A DNA stretch of 37,038 nt from Hyphomicrobiales bacterium (GTDB taxonomy: Bacteria; Pseudomonadota; Alphaproteobacteria; Rhizobiales; Beijerinckiaceae): NCBI GenBank assembly GCA_028290705.1, contig JAQGJH010000094.1, positions 1 to 37,038 on the forward strand, read 5' to 3'. Every line of letters begins with the position of its first letter. The first letter of the stretch is position 1. Below are positions 16,541 through 25,437 of this stretch, piece after piece. The notes below the pieces were generated by a model that saw nothing but the letters and a program-made list of their open reading frames with translations, did no database searches and had not been told where the DNA came from. The translations under genes and the position numbers were made by a program.

Positions 16541-17451
16541 CAGCCTGCCTCCTGGCCGTCCCAGACCCAGATGTGCATCGGCGTCGCGATTCCTTTCAGG
16601 ACGCGCATGCCGCCGTCGACGAAGCGCGCCGAGGTCTTGCCGCGGATGAGCTGGTAGGCCTGGTCGGACAGCGCCACGCCGCCGGGCTCCGCGCATTCCT
16701 GCACGCGGACCGCGAGTGTGACGCCTTCTCCGACCCGGTCCGTCTGGTTGACGATCACGTCGCCGACCGCGACGCCGACGCGAAAGACGAGACGGCCGGC
16801 CGACAATCGCGTGCGTGGATGGGGCCGGAGCTTGTTCTGCAATTCGACCGCCCAGGCGGCGGCGTCGACGACGCTGAGGAATTCGACGAGCGCGCCGTCA
16901 CCCAGCATCTTGAACAGCGTTCCGTGCGCCTGCAGGAGGCTCGGCGAGATGACTTCGCCAAACAGCGCGTCGAGCGCCCCGAGCGTGCCCGGCTCGTCCT
17001 CCTGGATGAAGCGGCTGAAACTCACGATGTCGAACGAGACGATGGCGGCGAGCCGCCTGTCGGGCATGCGCGCGGGTGAGAACTTGAGCCGCCGCAGGAC
17101 CGAGCGCACGCGGGCGAGCAACTCGCGCAACTCGCAGGGCTTGGCGAGATAATCGTCCGCGCCAAGCTCCAGGCCGACGACGCGATCTATGGTGCTGGCG
17201 CTGGCGGTGAGCATGATCACCGGCACGGGGCACTCGTCCTTGAGGAAGCGGATGACCGAAAGTCCATCTTCCTGCGGCATGTTCAGGTCGAGCAGCACCA
17301 GATCGGGCGTGGCGTGGCGAAGCGCACTGCGCAGCGAGTCGCCGCCGTCGCACAGGGTCACGTCGAAGCCGTGCATGGTGAGGTAATCGCCGACCATGTC
17401 GCGGGCGTCCTGCTCGTCGTCGACGACGAAAATGTGGTTCTTCTTCGTCAT
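16540..17451 (-). CDS. Response regulator with class III adenylate cyclase output domain
   Basis: 303 residues from the ATG at 17451, which overlaps the upstream kinase stop (ATGA); the frame stays open far upstream but that part is antisense coding shadow. The REC domain (5-120) has Asp11/Asp12, phospho-acceptor Asp55, Thr82 and Lys104. The cyclase domain (about 133-300) has both metal aspartates, Asp141 and Asp185, 44 residues apart. It also has the adenine-selecting pair Lys181/Asp238 and the transition-state Arg249. The partner Asn is replaced by Thr245 (GVTLAVR where GVNxAxR is usual). It should make cAMP under phosphorylation control, but activity may be reduced. Confidence 0.9.
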   Translation of the reverse strand: MTKKNHIFVVDDEQDARDMVGDYLTMHGFDVTLCDGGDSLRSALRHATPDLVLLDLNMPQEDGLSVIRFLKDECPVPVIMLTASASTIDRVVGLELGADDYLAKPCELRELLARVRSVLRRLKFSPARMPDRRLAAIVSFDIVSFSRFIQEDEPGTLGALDALFGEVISPSLLQAHGTLFKMLGDGALVEFLSVVDAAAWAVELQNKLRPHPRTRLSAGRLVFRVGVAVGDVIVNQTDRVGEGVTLAVRVQECAEPGGVALSDQAYQLIRGKTSARFVDGGMRVLKGIATPMHIWVWDGQEAG

Positions 17452-19193
17452 GGCCGGGCATTCCCTTCGAGGGGCAGCTGGATCACGAAGGTGCTGCCAC
17501 GGCCTGCGCCATCGGATTCGGCGAAGATCTCGCCGTCGTGGAGATCGACGATCTTCTTTGCAATCGAGAGGCCGAGCCCGGTCGAGGCCTCGCCGCCCGT
17601 GGGCTTGGCGGAGAGGCGCTGGAAGCGGCCGAACAGCCGGCGCGTATCTTCCGGGCGCAGGCCCGGGCCGTTGTCGCGCACGCGCAGAACGGCCTGTCCA
17701 TCGGCTTCTCCAACGCTCACGTCGATGCGTCCGCCCGTCGGCGTGTATTTGATGGCGTTGCTGATGAGATTGTCGACGGCCTCGCGCAGGCGGTCCGGGT
17801 CCGAATGGACGCGGGCAGGGGACGCGCCGTCGATCTCGATCAGCTGCCCCTTGCGCTGGGCAAGCGGGAGATTGGCATCGAGCACGTCGCGCACCAGCGA
17901 GACGAAGTCGATGCTTTCGCGGCGCAAGGTGATGTCCATGGCGTCGGCGAGCGCTTCGGTGATGAGGGCGTCGACCATGTCGCTCAGGCGCGACGCGGCA
18001 TTGCGCACATGCTCGAGCTGCAGGTTCATCTTTTCGGTCGGAACGTTTGGCTCTTGCAAGAACTCCTTCATCATCTCGGCTCGTCCGAGGATGACGCTCA
18101 GAGGGTTGCGGATGTCGTGCGCGACCGTGCCGAGAATTTCGCTCTGGAACGCATTGGTGCGGCGGGCGCGGATCCATTGGGCGCGCAGTCTCGCGTTGGC
18201 GGCGGTGAGTTCGCGTGTGCGCTCCACGACGCGCTTCTCGAGTCTGGCATTGGCCTGCTGCAACTGATCGTAGAGCACGACATTGTCGAATGCGACGGTG
18301 AGGCGGGAACAGAAGATCTCCACCAGGGCGCGGTCCGTGTCGGACAGATGCTTGCCGGCTTCGAGCAGCACCACCACCTCGGTTCCGCTGGCCGTGCTCA
18401 GATAGAGCACGGAGCGGTCTTCCAGAAATTCGGTCTGGCGACGCGTGAATGCGTTTTGGATGAAGGCGCGCAGCTGTGCCGTGAGCTTTCCGGGTTCTTC
18501 GAGGCCCGAGAGTTCGCGATAGCAGCCGGATCCGGCCAGAACGAAGAAATCCTCGTGGTCGTTCTCCCGCAGCACCAGAATGCCGGCGCAATCCACGTCG
18601 AGCAGGGACGAGAGCTGCGTCAGCACGCCCTCGGCCAGCTTCTGCATCGATTTGAAATCGAACAGCGCCGAGGCTGCTTCGAGGATGATCTCGAGTCCTC
18701 GGCGGGTCTCCGAGACCCGGACGAGTTGCTGGTGACTGCGCAACGCCGCCGTCACGCAGGTGAAGAGCTTGTCGGCCGTCAGCTCGGTCTTGGCCTTGTA
18801 GTCGTTGATGTCATAGTCGACGATCACGTTGCGCTCGGGGGCCTGTCCGGGCTGCCCGGTCCGCAGGATGATGCGGACGATCTCGTTGCCGAGTTCCTGG
18901 CGGATGTAGCCCACGAGACTGAGGCCAGCGGTCTCGGTTTCCATGACCACGTCGAGCAAGATGACGGCGATGTCCTTTTCGCGCGCGAGCAGGTCCCGGC
19001 CTTCCTGCGCCGAATGAGCCGACAGCAGCGTCAGCCCATAGCCGTTGAGCTGATAATCCGAGAGCGCGTAGCGCGTGCCCTCGTGGACGGCCGGATCATC
19101 GTCGATGATCGCGACCTTCCATCGGCGCAGGGGGGCGGCATCGCGAGCGTCTTCGACCAGTTCGATGAGGTCGTCGTCTTTTTCTTCGTTCAT
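17448..19193 (-). CDS. REC-DUF3369-histidine kinase hybrid
   Basis: 581 residues, no membrane helix. An N-terminal receiver (26-150) has phospho-acceptor Asp81 and the RTGQPGQAPERNVIVDYDINDYKAK block typical of DUF3369 proteins. A GAF-like DUF3369 domain spans about 160-305 and a coiled coil about 308-345. HisKA has His359 in VAHDIRNPLSVILG, and HATPase_c has N, G1 (DNGPGL) and G2 (STGLGLSIAKK) boxes. It could receive phosphate from the upstream membrane kinase and pass it to the cyclase regulator. The start has AGGAG about 8 bases upstream, 22 bases after the membrane kinase stop. Confidence 0.93.
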   Translation of the reverse strand: MNEEKDDDLIELVEDARDAAPLRRWKVAIIDDDPAVHEGTRYALSDYQLNGYGLTLLSAHSAQEGRDLLAREKDIAVILLDVVMETETAGLSLVGYIRQELGNEIVRIILRTGQPGQAPERNVIVDYDINDYKAKTELTADKLFTCVTAALRSHQQLVRVSETRRGLEIILEAASALFDFKSMQKLAEGVLTQLSSLLDVDCAGILVLRENDHEDFFVLAGSGCYRELSGLEEPGKLTAQLRAFIQNAFTRRQTEFLEDRSVLYLSTASGTEVVVLLEAGKHLSDTDRALVEIFCSRLTVAFDNVVLYDQLQQANARLEKRVVERTRELTAANARLRAQWIRARRTNAFQSEILGTVAHDIRNPLSVILGRAEMMKEFLQEPNVPTEKMNLQLEHVRNAASRLSDMVDALITEALADAMDITLRRESIDFVSLVRDVLDANLPLAQRKGQLIEIDGASPARVHSDPDRLREAVDNLISNAIKYTPTGGRIDVSVGEADGQAVLRVRDNGPGLRPEDTRRLFGRFQRLSAKPTGGEASTGLGLSIAKKIVDLHDGEIFAESDGAGRGSTFVIQLPLEGNARP

Positions 19194-19215
19194 CGGCAGG
19201 ACTCCTGATCTCGCA

Positions 19216-21186
19216 TCATTCGGCCGCCAGCGCGCGCGGCGCCGTGCGCGGAAGCACCATGGTGAAGCGCGAGCCGCCGCCCGGGCTCGTCTTCAGGGTG
19301 AGTTGTCCGCCGAGCTGGCGCGTGACGACGCTGTAGACGATGTGCAATCCGAGGCCGGTGCCGCCACGGCCCCGCATGGTGGTGAAGAACGGTTCGAAGG
19401 CGCGACGGCTCGTGGTTTCGTCCATGCCGCGGCCGTCGTCGGTGAAGTCGATGCGCACCGTTCCGGCGTCGACTTCCGAGATGTCGATGGTGATCGAGCC
19501 CGGCTTTCCAGGCTCGAAGGCATGCGTCATGGCGTTGAGGAACAGATTGGTCAGCACCTGTCCGAAGGGACCGGGATAGGAGTCCATGGCGATGCCGGGC
19601 CGTCCCGTGACATGCAGGGTGAGCTGCGGACGGCTGAGGCCGGGCCTCAGGCTGGCGACGATCTGCTCCGTGGCCTGCAACAGGTCGAAGGTTCGGCGGT
19701 CGGCATGGCTGCGGTCGACCGCGACCTGCTTGAATGACTGGATGAGTTCTCCGGCGCGCGTCAGGTTGGTGACGAGTTGCTGGGCGGCTTCGTGGCTCGT
19801 CGTGGCGAACTCATTGAGCTTCGAGCGCCGCAACTCGCCGCGCTCGATTTCGGCGGCGAAGTCGGCGCTGCGACGGGCCAGGGTCGACGCGACCGTGATG
19901 CTGATGCCCACGGGATTGTTCACCTCGTGGGCGACGCCGGCCACGAGGCCACCAAGTGCGGCGAGCTTTTCGGCTTCGATGAGGCTGCGCTGCGCGTTGC
20001 GGAGGTCCGCGTAGGCGGCTTCGATGCGATCCCGCGAGGCGCGCAATTCCTGTTCGGCTTCCGTCTTGGCGATGGCGTTTTGCCGGAACACCTCGATGGC
20101 GCGGGCCATGACGCCGAGTTCGTCGCGTGCATCGACGCCGTGCACTTTGTCGTTGAGCCGGCCCTGCACGATCGAGTCCATGGACGCGATGAGGGTGTCG
20201 AGCGGCTTGTTGATGCTGCGCGCGATGGCCGTGCCGAAAAGGGCGATCAGCAGCAAGGCCGCGATCGATAGGGCGGCGATCTGCCAGTAGACCTGATTCA
20301 GCGTGTAGCCGAGGCGGTTTTGTACACTGCTCTCGCGGCTGCGGATCGCATCGATGAGCGTCGCGGTCGCGGCGGTCATTTCATCCTGGCTTCGGTCCAC
20401 CGCATCTCGGAGCAGGTCGGCCTGCTGGTCGAAGGCCGATGAGAGGCGAAGCAGGCCGTCGCGCAGGCTCGCGAGCCGTTCGCGGAGGGCCGTCAGGCTC
20501 GTGCGCTGCAAGTCGCTTTCGGCGAGATCGATGATGATGGGCAAGGTCCGGTCGATCGTGTCGAGACCGCTGAAGGCTTCCTGGGCCGAATTCGCCGAGA
20601 AGGTGAGGTAATAGCCGTTGGCCGCCACGAGCACGCGGGAGAAAACCTCTCGCGATTTGGCCAGCGCAGGGACGATAAGCCCGTCATTGCCGCGCAGTGT
20701 GCTTTCGAGAATGGCATAGAGACCCGAGACGTCGCTGGCCGAACGCAGCACTTCATTCTCGTAGATGCGAGAAATGTCGAGCCGCACGGCACGCAACTTG
20801 TCGAAGCCTGCGACGAGGCGTTCAGTGATTTGGGCAAGATCGCGCGTCGGGTCGTTCAGCGCCGTCCGCAGTCTGGAGCCAGCGGCGAGATCGTCGGTCA
20901 AGGAAGCGCGGGTCCTTTCGATCTGCGCCAGTACTTCCGGGTTGGGCTGCGTGAAATAGCGATGGATCAGGCTTTGTAGCCGACTGGCTTCGGTTTCGAC
21001 CGAAGCGAGAATGCGGTCGGTGCGCCGGACTTCGAGAAGATCCGCCCAGGCATTGTTGAGGAGCTTGGCGCCGTCCAGAACCAGCAAGGTCAGCAGAAAG
21101 ACGACCGCAGTATTGAGGCCGGCGACCGAAAGGATGCGGCCGCGGATGGGCAGGCGCCGGAGAAGCCCCTCCATCCCGAAACCCAT
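19216..21186 (-). CDS. Membrane sensor histidine kinase with long helical periplasmic domain and HAMP
   Basis: 656 residues from the ATG at 21186 (GGGGG upstream); the frame extends to 21246. TM1 is about 18-38, a mostly helical periplasmic region about 39-300, and TM2 about 301-321, followed by HAMP (about 322-375) and a coiled coil. The H-box is HEVNNPVG (His420), the N-box LTNLFLNAMTHAF, with DDGRGM and GTGLGLHIVYSV. The sensor size and helical content recall TorS and other kinases that read a periplasmic binding protein. No receiver domain is attached, so partners are probably the two REC proteins downstream. Confidence 0.93.
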   Translation of the reverse strand: MGFGMEGLLRRLPIRGRILSVAGLNTAVVFLLTLLVLDGAKLLNNAWADLLEVRRTDRILASVETEASRLQSLIHRYFTQPNPEVLAQIERTRASLTDDLAAGSRLRTALNDPTRDLAQITERLVAGFDKLRAVRLDISRIYENEVLRSASDVSGLYAILESTLRGNDGLIVPALAKSREVFSRVLVAANGYYLTFSANSAQEAFSGLDTIDRTLPIIIDLAESDLQRTSLTALRERLASLRDGLLRLSSAFDQQADLLRDAVDRSQDEMTAATATLIDAIRSRESSVQNRLGYTLNQVYWQIAALSIAALLLIALFGTAIARSINKPLDTLIASMDSIVQGRLNDKVHGVDARDELGVMARAIEVFRQNAIAKTEAEQELRASRDRIEAAYADLRNAQRSLIEAEKLAALGGLVAGVAHEVNNPVGISITVASTLARRSADFAAEIERGELRRSKLNEFATTSHEAAQQLVTNLTRAGELIQSFKQVAVDRSHADRRTFDLLQATEQIVASLRPGLSRPQLTLHVTGRPGIAMDSYPGPFGQVLTNLFLNAMTHAFEPGKPGSITIDISEVDAGTVRIDFTDDGRGMDETTSRRAFEPFFTTMRGRGGTGLGLHIVYSVVTRQLGGQLTLKTSPGGGSRFTMVLPRTAPRALAAE

Positions 21187-21528
21187 GGTCAGCCCCCGGG
21201 AGATCGGCCTTCGGCCGGATGCACAGCATGGTATCCGGCGATACACGCAGGACCGCGGGCCTCGAGGACCATGCGGGCCGGGCTAAGGTCGGCCATGGGG
21301 CGGCAAGTTAATGAAGCAACAAGATGAGTGTCAAGAATGGCTTAGGCTTTGATTGGCCGAGATCGCACGCGGCCTTGGCCGAGGGCCTCCGGTGAGATCG
21401 TGGGACCCATGGGGTTAATGAAACCTCGCACGAGTGGCGAAGATGCAATTGTTTCGCCTCAGCAGTTCTCAAATTCTACTGTGTAAGTTCCTCACATGCC
21501 CTGCGGGTCGCATGTGTTGGAGAGTTTC
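21187..21528. other. Intergenic region between the sensor operon and the small membrane protein gene
   Basis: About 340 bases between divergent units. A hairpin CACATGC/GCATGTG (21493-21516) stands just before the ribosome site of the small gene at 21529. No convincing -35/-10 pair could be assigned for either direction. A 121-codon plus-strand frame beginning at 21434 has unlikely composition and overlaps both the short gene and the dioxygenase gene. Confidence 0.45.
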
Positions 21529-21645
21529 ATGCCGTTCTGGCTCGAAGTATACATCCTGGTCGACGCAATCTGTATTTGCGGTTCGCTGCTGCTCGTCTGC
21601 AACGCCAGGGAACTTGTGGGCCAGGAAGAATTTGCGGCCGAATGA
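21529..21645 (+). CDS. Predicted 38-residue membrane protein
   Basis: An ATG at 21529 has GGAGAG 4-5 bases upstream and encodes 38 residues. The N-terminal two thirds (PFWLEVYILVDAICICGSLL onward to about residue 24) form one hydrophobic helix with three cysteines, followed by a charged tail ARELVGQEEFAAE. Composition and ribosome site favour a real small gene over a random frame. A 7-bp hairpin lies directly upstream and another (21670-21691) just downstream. No family is recognised. It stands between the sensor kinase operon (divergent) and the dioxygenase-like gene. Confidence 0.55.
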   Translation: MPFWLEVYILVDAICICGSLLLVCNARELVGQEEFAAE

Positions 21646-21669
21646 GAGCGGACGCGGCAGGCAACGTCC

Positions 21670-21691
21670 TTGGGGAGTTAAGCATCCCCAA
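21670..21691 (+). other. Hairpin downstream of the small membrane protein gene
   Basis: TTGGGGA (21670-21676) and TCCCCAA (21685-21691) form a 7-bp stem with an 8-base loop, followed by AAGGTTTAGCTTC. The missing clean T-run makes it a weak terminator. It may instead belong to the leader of the following gene. Confidence 0.35.
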
Positions 21692-21752
21692 AGGTTTAGC
21701 TTCTATTCAGCCACGTTTGAGCTAAGGTCTGCGTACTCTACGGAGGCTGCGC

Positions 21753-22457
21753 ATGTACCAGCAAACTCTCCAGTTGCCCGACATCGAGCGCCTGATTGAA
21801 GACATCGAGGCGGAGGGCTTTGCACGGATCCCCGGCTTCGTCTCGCGGGAAGAACTCAGTCGGGCCCAGGATGCCGTCCGGCAACGCATCTCAGGCAATG
21901 GCGGCGAGAGCGTCATGGTGGCGGGGGAGGAGCCCACCGCCTCGGTATTGCCGGCGATGAAGAGGGCCGAGCAGATCGGGCGCGACATCTGCAGCCGCGT
22001 CGCCATCGCGTCGGTCGAGCCGCAGTCGAGCCATCCCGTCATCCGCTGTCTCGGCGGACGCAGCATTGGCGCTCACTCACTGCTCTTTCACTACGATTCC
22101 AACGTCGTGACGGCGTTGATCCCGGTGATCATGCCTGCGCAGGGCCGCACAGGAGACCTGATCCTGCTGCCCAACAGGCGGCCCCTGCGTTCTCATTATG
22201 CGCGCAATCTGGTCGACAAGTTCACGGTCGACAATCCGCTTTCCCAATGGCTGCTGCGACGCCTCTACACCCGCCGGTCTTCACGGCTCAGAAGACTTCG
22301 CCTCGCGCCCGGCGACCTCTATCTCTTCTGGGGCTACCGTTCGTTGCACACCAACGAGGCGGTCGACGAAGGGGAAGTTCGGTCAACCGCCATCGTGCAT
22401 TGCGGCTACGTGCATCGGAACAGCCGCCTCCGCAGGATGTTGGGCCGGCAAGCCTGA
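21753..22457 (+). CDS. Phytanoyl-CoA dioxygenase-like Fe(II)/2OG family protein
   Basis: 234 residues, start ATG preceded by CGGAGG. The N-terminal helix IERLIEDIEAEGFARIPGFVSREELSRAQDAV is the usual opening of PhyH-like proteins. An HxD pair is visible in LLFHYDSNVV, and a distal His is likely in RSLHTNEAVDEGEVRSTAIVH with an Arg eight to nine residues later. These suggest a non-heme iron oxygenase or hydroxylase of unknown substrate. No operon partner is evident; it converges on the YaiI-like gene with a 9-base gap. Confidence 0.8.
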   Translation: MYQQTLQLPDIERLIEDIEAEGFARIPGFVSREELSRAQDAVRQRISGNGGESVMVAGEEPTASVLPAMKRAEQIGRDICSRVAIASVEPQSSHPVIRCLGGRSIGAHSLLFHYDSNVVTALIPVIMPAQGRTGDLILLPNRRPLRSHYARNLVDKFTVDNPLSQWLLRRLYTRRSSRLRRLRLAPGDLYLFWGYRSLHTNEAVDEGEVRSTAIVHCGYVHRNSRLRRMLGRQA

Positions 22458-22466
22458 GCAGGTCGT

Positions 22467-22937
22467 CTAGACCTGTCCGTAACCGGCGCGTTTCAGCCGC
22501 ACCATCGCCAGATCCAGTGCAGAGAGGAAGTTCGACCTGTCGCGTGGGCCGAACGGTTTTGGGCCGCGGGTGGTTTCGCCCTGCGACCGCAGATCATCCA
22601 TCAGATTCCGCGTGGCAAGCGCCATTCCGATCGAGTCCGGCGTAAAGGCTTTTCCATTGGGAGCGATCACGTCGGCCCCGGCCTTGACGCCGCGAGCCGC
22701 CAGCGGCACGTCCGCCGTGACGACGACGTCGCCCCGCCCGGCCCGATCGGCGATCCAGTCGTCGGCGACGTCCGGACCGGCCGGCACGATCACTCTTTCG
22801 ATGAAGTCGGCGCGCGGGACGACCATGAAACTGTTGGCGACGACGAACACATGCGCCTTGTGACGCTCCGCAACCTTGTAGATTTCGGACTTCACCGGAC
22901 ATGCGTCGGCGTCGACGTAGATTTCGATGCGCTTCAT
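22467..22937 (-). CDS. YaiI/YqxD family protein (UPF0178, DUF188)
   Basis: 156 residues from the ATG at 22937. The start [26 protein letters not shown] gives the family's VDADACPV motif. [30 protein letters not shown] and [20 protein letters not shown] complete the fingerprint. The fold is PIN-like, but the biochemical role is not established. In-frame ATGs at 22949 and 22967 are alternatives. All three start codons lie in or beside a 26-bp perfect palindrome, which may act on transcription or hide the ribosome site. Confidence 0.92.
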   Translation of the reverse strand: MKRIEIYVDADACPVKSEIYKVAERHKAHVFVVANSFMVVPRADFIERVIVPAGPDVADDWIADRAGRGDVVVTADVPLAARGVKAGADVIAPNGKAFTPDSIGMALATRNLMDDLRSQGETTRGPKPFGPRDRSNFLSALDLAMVRLKRAGYGQV

Positions 22938-22961
22938 CCGTTCGCTCATGAGCGAACGGAT
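22936..22961. repeat. 26-bp perfect palindrome over the start of the YaiI-like gene
   Basis: The sequence from 22936 to 22961 equals its own reverse complement without a mismatch, centred on CATG, with arms ATCCGTTCGCT. It covers two candidate start codons (22937 and 22949). It may be a dimeric regulator's operator or an mRNA hairpin that controls translation. Confidence 0.7.
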
Positions 22962-22994
22962 TAGCATGGCTGCGCCGAACCGTCAGCTGTCGCG

Positions 22995-23273
22995 TCAGTC
23001 GCAGTCGCGCTTGGTGATCTCGTAGCTGGCCGGGCTGAGCTCGAGATCGCAGGACTCGCGTCGGCCTTCCGAATTGGCGGCGCGCATGGCGTCGTCGATT
23101 TCCCAGACATTGTCGTCGAGTTCGATGTCGTCCCAGCTCACGAAGCCGTTGGTGCGAAGCGTCTGCTCGATGCGCGTGCGTTCCTCTGCGGTGGGCTCGC
23201 GGGCCGCAACGGTCGTCGTCAAAGCGGCCGTCGACAGGGTGGCGATGGCGGCGCCGAGGATGAGCATGCGCAT
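22995..23273 (-). CDS. Small exported protein, PepSY-like
   Basis: 92 residues with an excellent AAGGAGA ribosome site. A signal peptide (ILGAAIATLSTAALTTTVAA) is cut near residue 24. The mature part contains PTAEERTRIEQTLRTNGFVSWDDIELDDNVWEIDDA, then a two-cysteine tail (SCDLELSPASYEITKRDCD). The GFVSWDDIEL...VWEID pattern resembles short periplasmic PepSY-type domains. The two cysteines could form a disulfide. Function unknown. Confidence 0.8.
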   Translation of the reverse strand: MRMLILGAAIATLSTAALTTTVAAREPTAEERTRIEQTLRTNGFVSWDDIELDDNVWEIDDAMRAANSEGRRESCDLELSPASYEITKRDCD

Positions 23274-23414
23274 GTCTGTCTCCTTCGTTGTGAATGCCTC
23301 ATAACAGGGTGGATGCGCCGAGGTTCCGATGCTTCAACGTCCGGTGAACGGCGTTGGTGCGTCGATGTCCCGGTGATAAGAGCGAAGCATGTCGTTTCCG
23401 GCCGGAGCGCCGCC

Positions 23415-24008
23415 ATGAGTCCCGCGATCGCCAAGACGTCCGAGACCGAGATCCTCGCTGCAGCCCGGCAGCTGGTGCGGCAGAACGGCGTCGATGGGCT
23501 GTCGATGCGCGACGTTGCGGAAGCCGTCGGAATCCGGGCCCCGTCGCTATACAAGCGGTTCGACGATCGCGAGGCGCTGTTGCGCGCCGTGCGTGCGCAG
23601 GTGCAGGAGGAGTTCGAGGCGGTTCTGGTGAAAGCCGCGGAGGGTCATCCGCCCGCGCAGGCGCTAACCAAAATCGCCCATGCGTATCGCGCATTCGCCC
23701 GGGGCAAGCCGCGCATGTACCGGATTTTGCATCGTCCCGAGCTGGCCCCGCGCGGCGGCGATGCGCCGAGCGTCACGCGCAATGTGGTTTCGTCTCTCGT
23801 CGGGGAGTCGCATGCCGCACAGGCGGCGGATTGCATCTGCGCCTTCCTGCACGGGTTCGTGACGCTGGAGCTGGACGGCTCATTCACGCGTGCGGACTCG
23901 AAGTCTCCCGACGAAGCCTTCGCGTTTTCGGTTTATGTGGTGTTGCAGGGTCTGGTGAACAGCGCCGATGCGCCTTCGGGCGCGGGCCGGGCCACGCAGG
24001 TCGTTTAG
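23415..24008 (+). CDS. TetR/AcrR family transcriptional regulator
   Basis: 197 residues from the ATG at 23415; the open frame to 23313 lacks family similarity. The DNA-binding domain is ILAAARQLVRQNGVDGLSMRDVAEAVGIRAPSLYKRFDDREALLRAV, a textbook TetR helix-turn-helix. A C-terminal TetR_C-type ligand domain includes RGKPRMYRILHRPEL. It precedes the second exbB-exbD-tonB set by 128 bases on the same strand and may control it, though the target could also be itself. Confidence 0.92.
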   Translation: MSPAIAKTSETEILAAARQLVRQNGVDGLSMRDVAEAVGIRAPSLYKRFDDREALLRAVRAQVQEEFEAVLVKAAEGHPPAQALTKIAHAYRAFARGKPRMYRILHRPELAPRGGDAPSVTRNVVSSLVGESHAAQAADCICAFLHGFVTLELDGSFTRADSKSPDEAFAFSVYVVLQGLVNSADAPSGAGRATQVV

Positions 24009-24136
24009 GACGATTCCAGAACACGCGCAGCCTGTTGATGCGAGCCGTCGTGGCTGGTATCGAGAGGCTCACTTCGGAACGTCGACGTTTCGTCGGCAGA
24101 CCACGACCTTCTGATCGCCAGTAGCGGAGAGTGCGC

Positions 24137-24994
<858 letters not shown>

Positions 24995-24996
24995 CC

Positions 24997-25437
24997 ATGG
25001 GAGTTTCGCTCAAACAGCCCCAGGACGGCGAACTGGCCGAAGTCTCGGACATCAACGTGACGCCGTTCATCGACGTCATTCTCGTGCTGCTGATCATCTT
25101 CATGGTGGCGGCCCCGTTGTCGACCGTGGACGTCGCTGTCGACCTGCCGGTCTCCAATGCGCAACCGCAGCCGAGGCCCGACAAGCCGATTTATCTCAGC
25201 GTCAAGCCTGATCTCACGCTGACGCTCGGCGAAGAGCAGGTGGCGCGCGAGCAGTTGCAGGCGTTGCTCGACGCGCAGACCTCCGGCGACCGGACGCAGC
25301 GCATCTTTCTCCGTGCCGACCAGTCGGTGGGCTATGGAGAGGTCATGAAGGTGATGAACCTGCTGCGCGGGGCCGGTTACCTCAAGGTGGCTCTGGTCGG
25401 GCTCGAAGATGCAGCCGGGAGCGCGACGGCCCCATGA
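24997..25437 (+). CDS. exbD: Biopolymer transport protein ExbD (set 2)
   Basis: 146 residues, start ATG 2 bases after the exbB stop and without a strong ribosome site, so translation is probably coupled. SDINVTPFIDVILVLLIIFMVAA gives the membrane helix with the proton-pathway Asp. The C-terminal NLLRGAGYLKVALVGLEDA matches ExbD of set 1 closely. The two sets probably arose by duplication. The stop overlaps tonB as ATGA. Confidence 0.96.
   Translation: MGVSLKQPQDGELAEVSDINVTPFIDVILVLLIIFMVAAPLSTVDVAVDLPVSNAQPQPRPDKPIYLSVKPDLTLTLGEEQVAREQLQALLDAQTSGDRTQRIFLRADQSVGYGEVMKVMNLLRGAGYLKVALVGLEDAAGSATAP

Noticed and set aside
17452-18591. Long upstream extension of the cyclase-regulator reading frame
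   Set aside because: This part is Arg/Pro/His-rich, has no domain, and lies wholly inside the DUF3369 kinase gene in another frame; the receiver domain begins right after the ATG at 17451.
21434-21799. 121-codon plus-strand frame in the gap before the dioxygenase-like gene
   Set aside because: No ribosome site, unlikely composition, and it overlaps two better genes.
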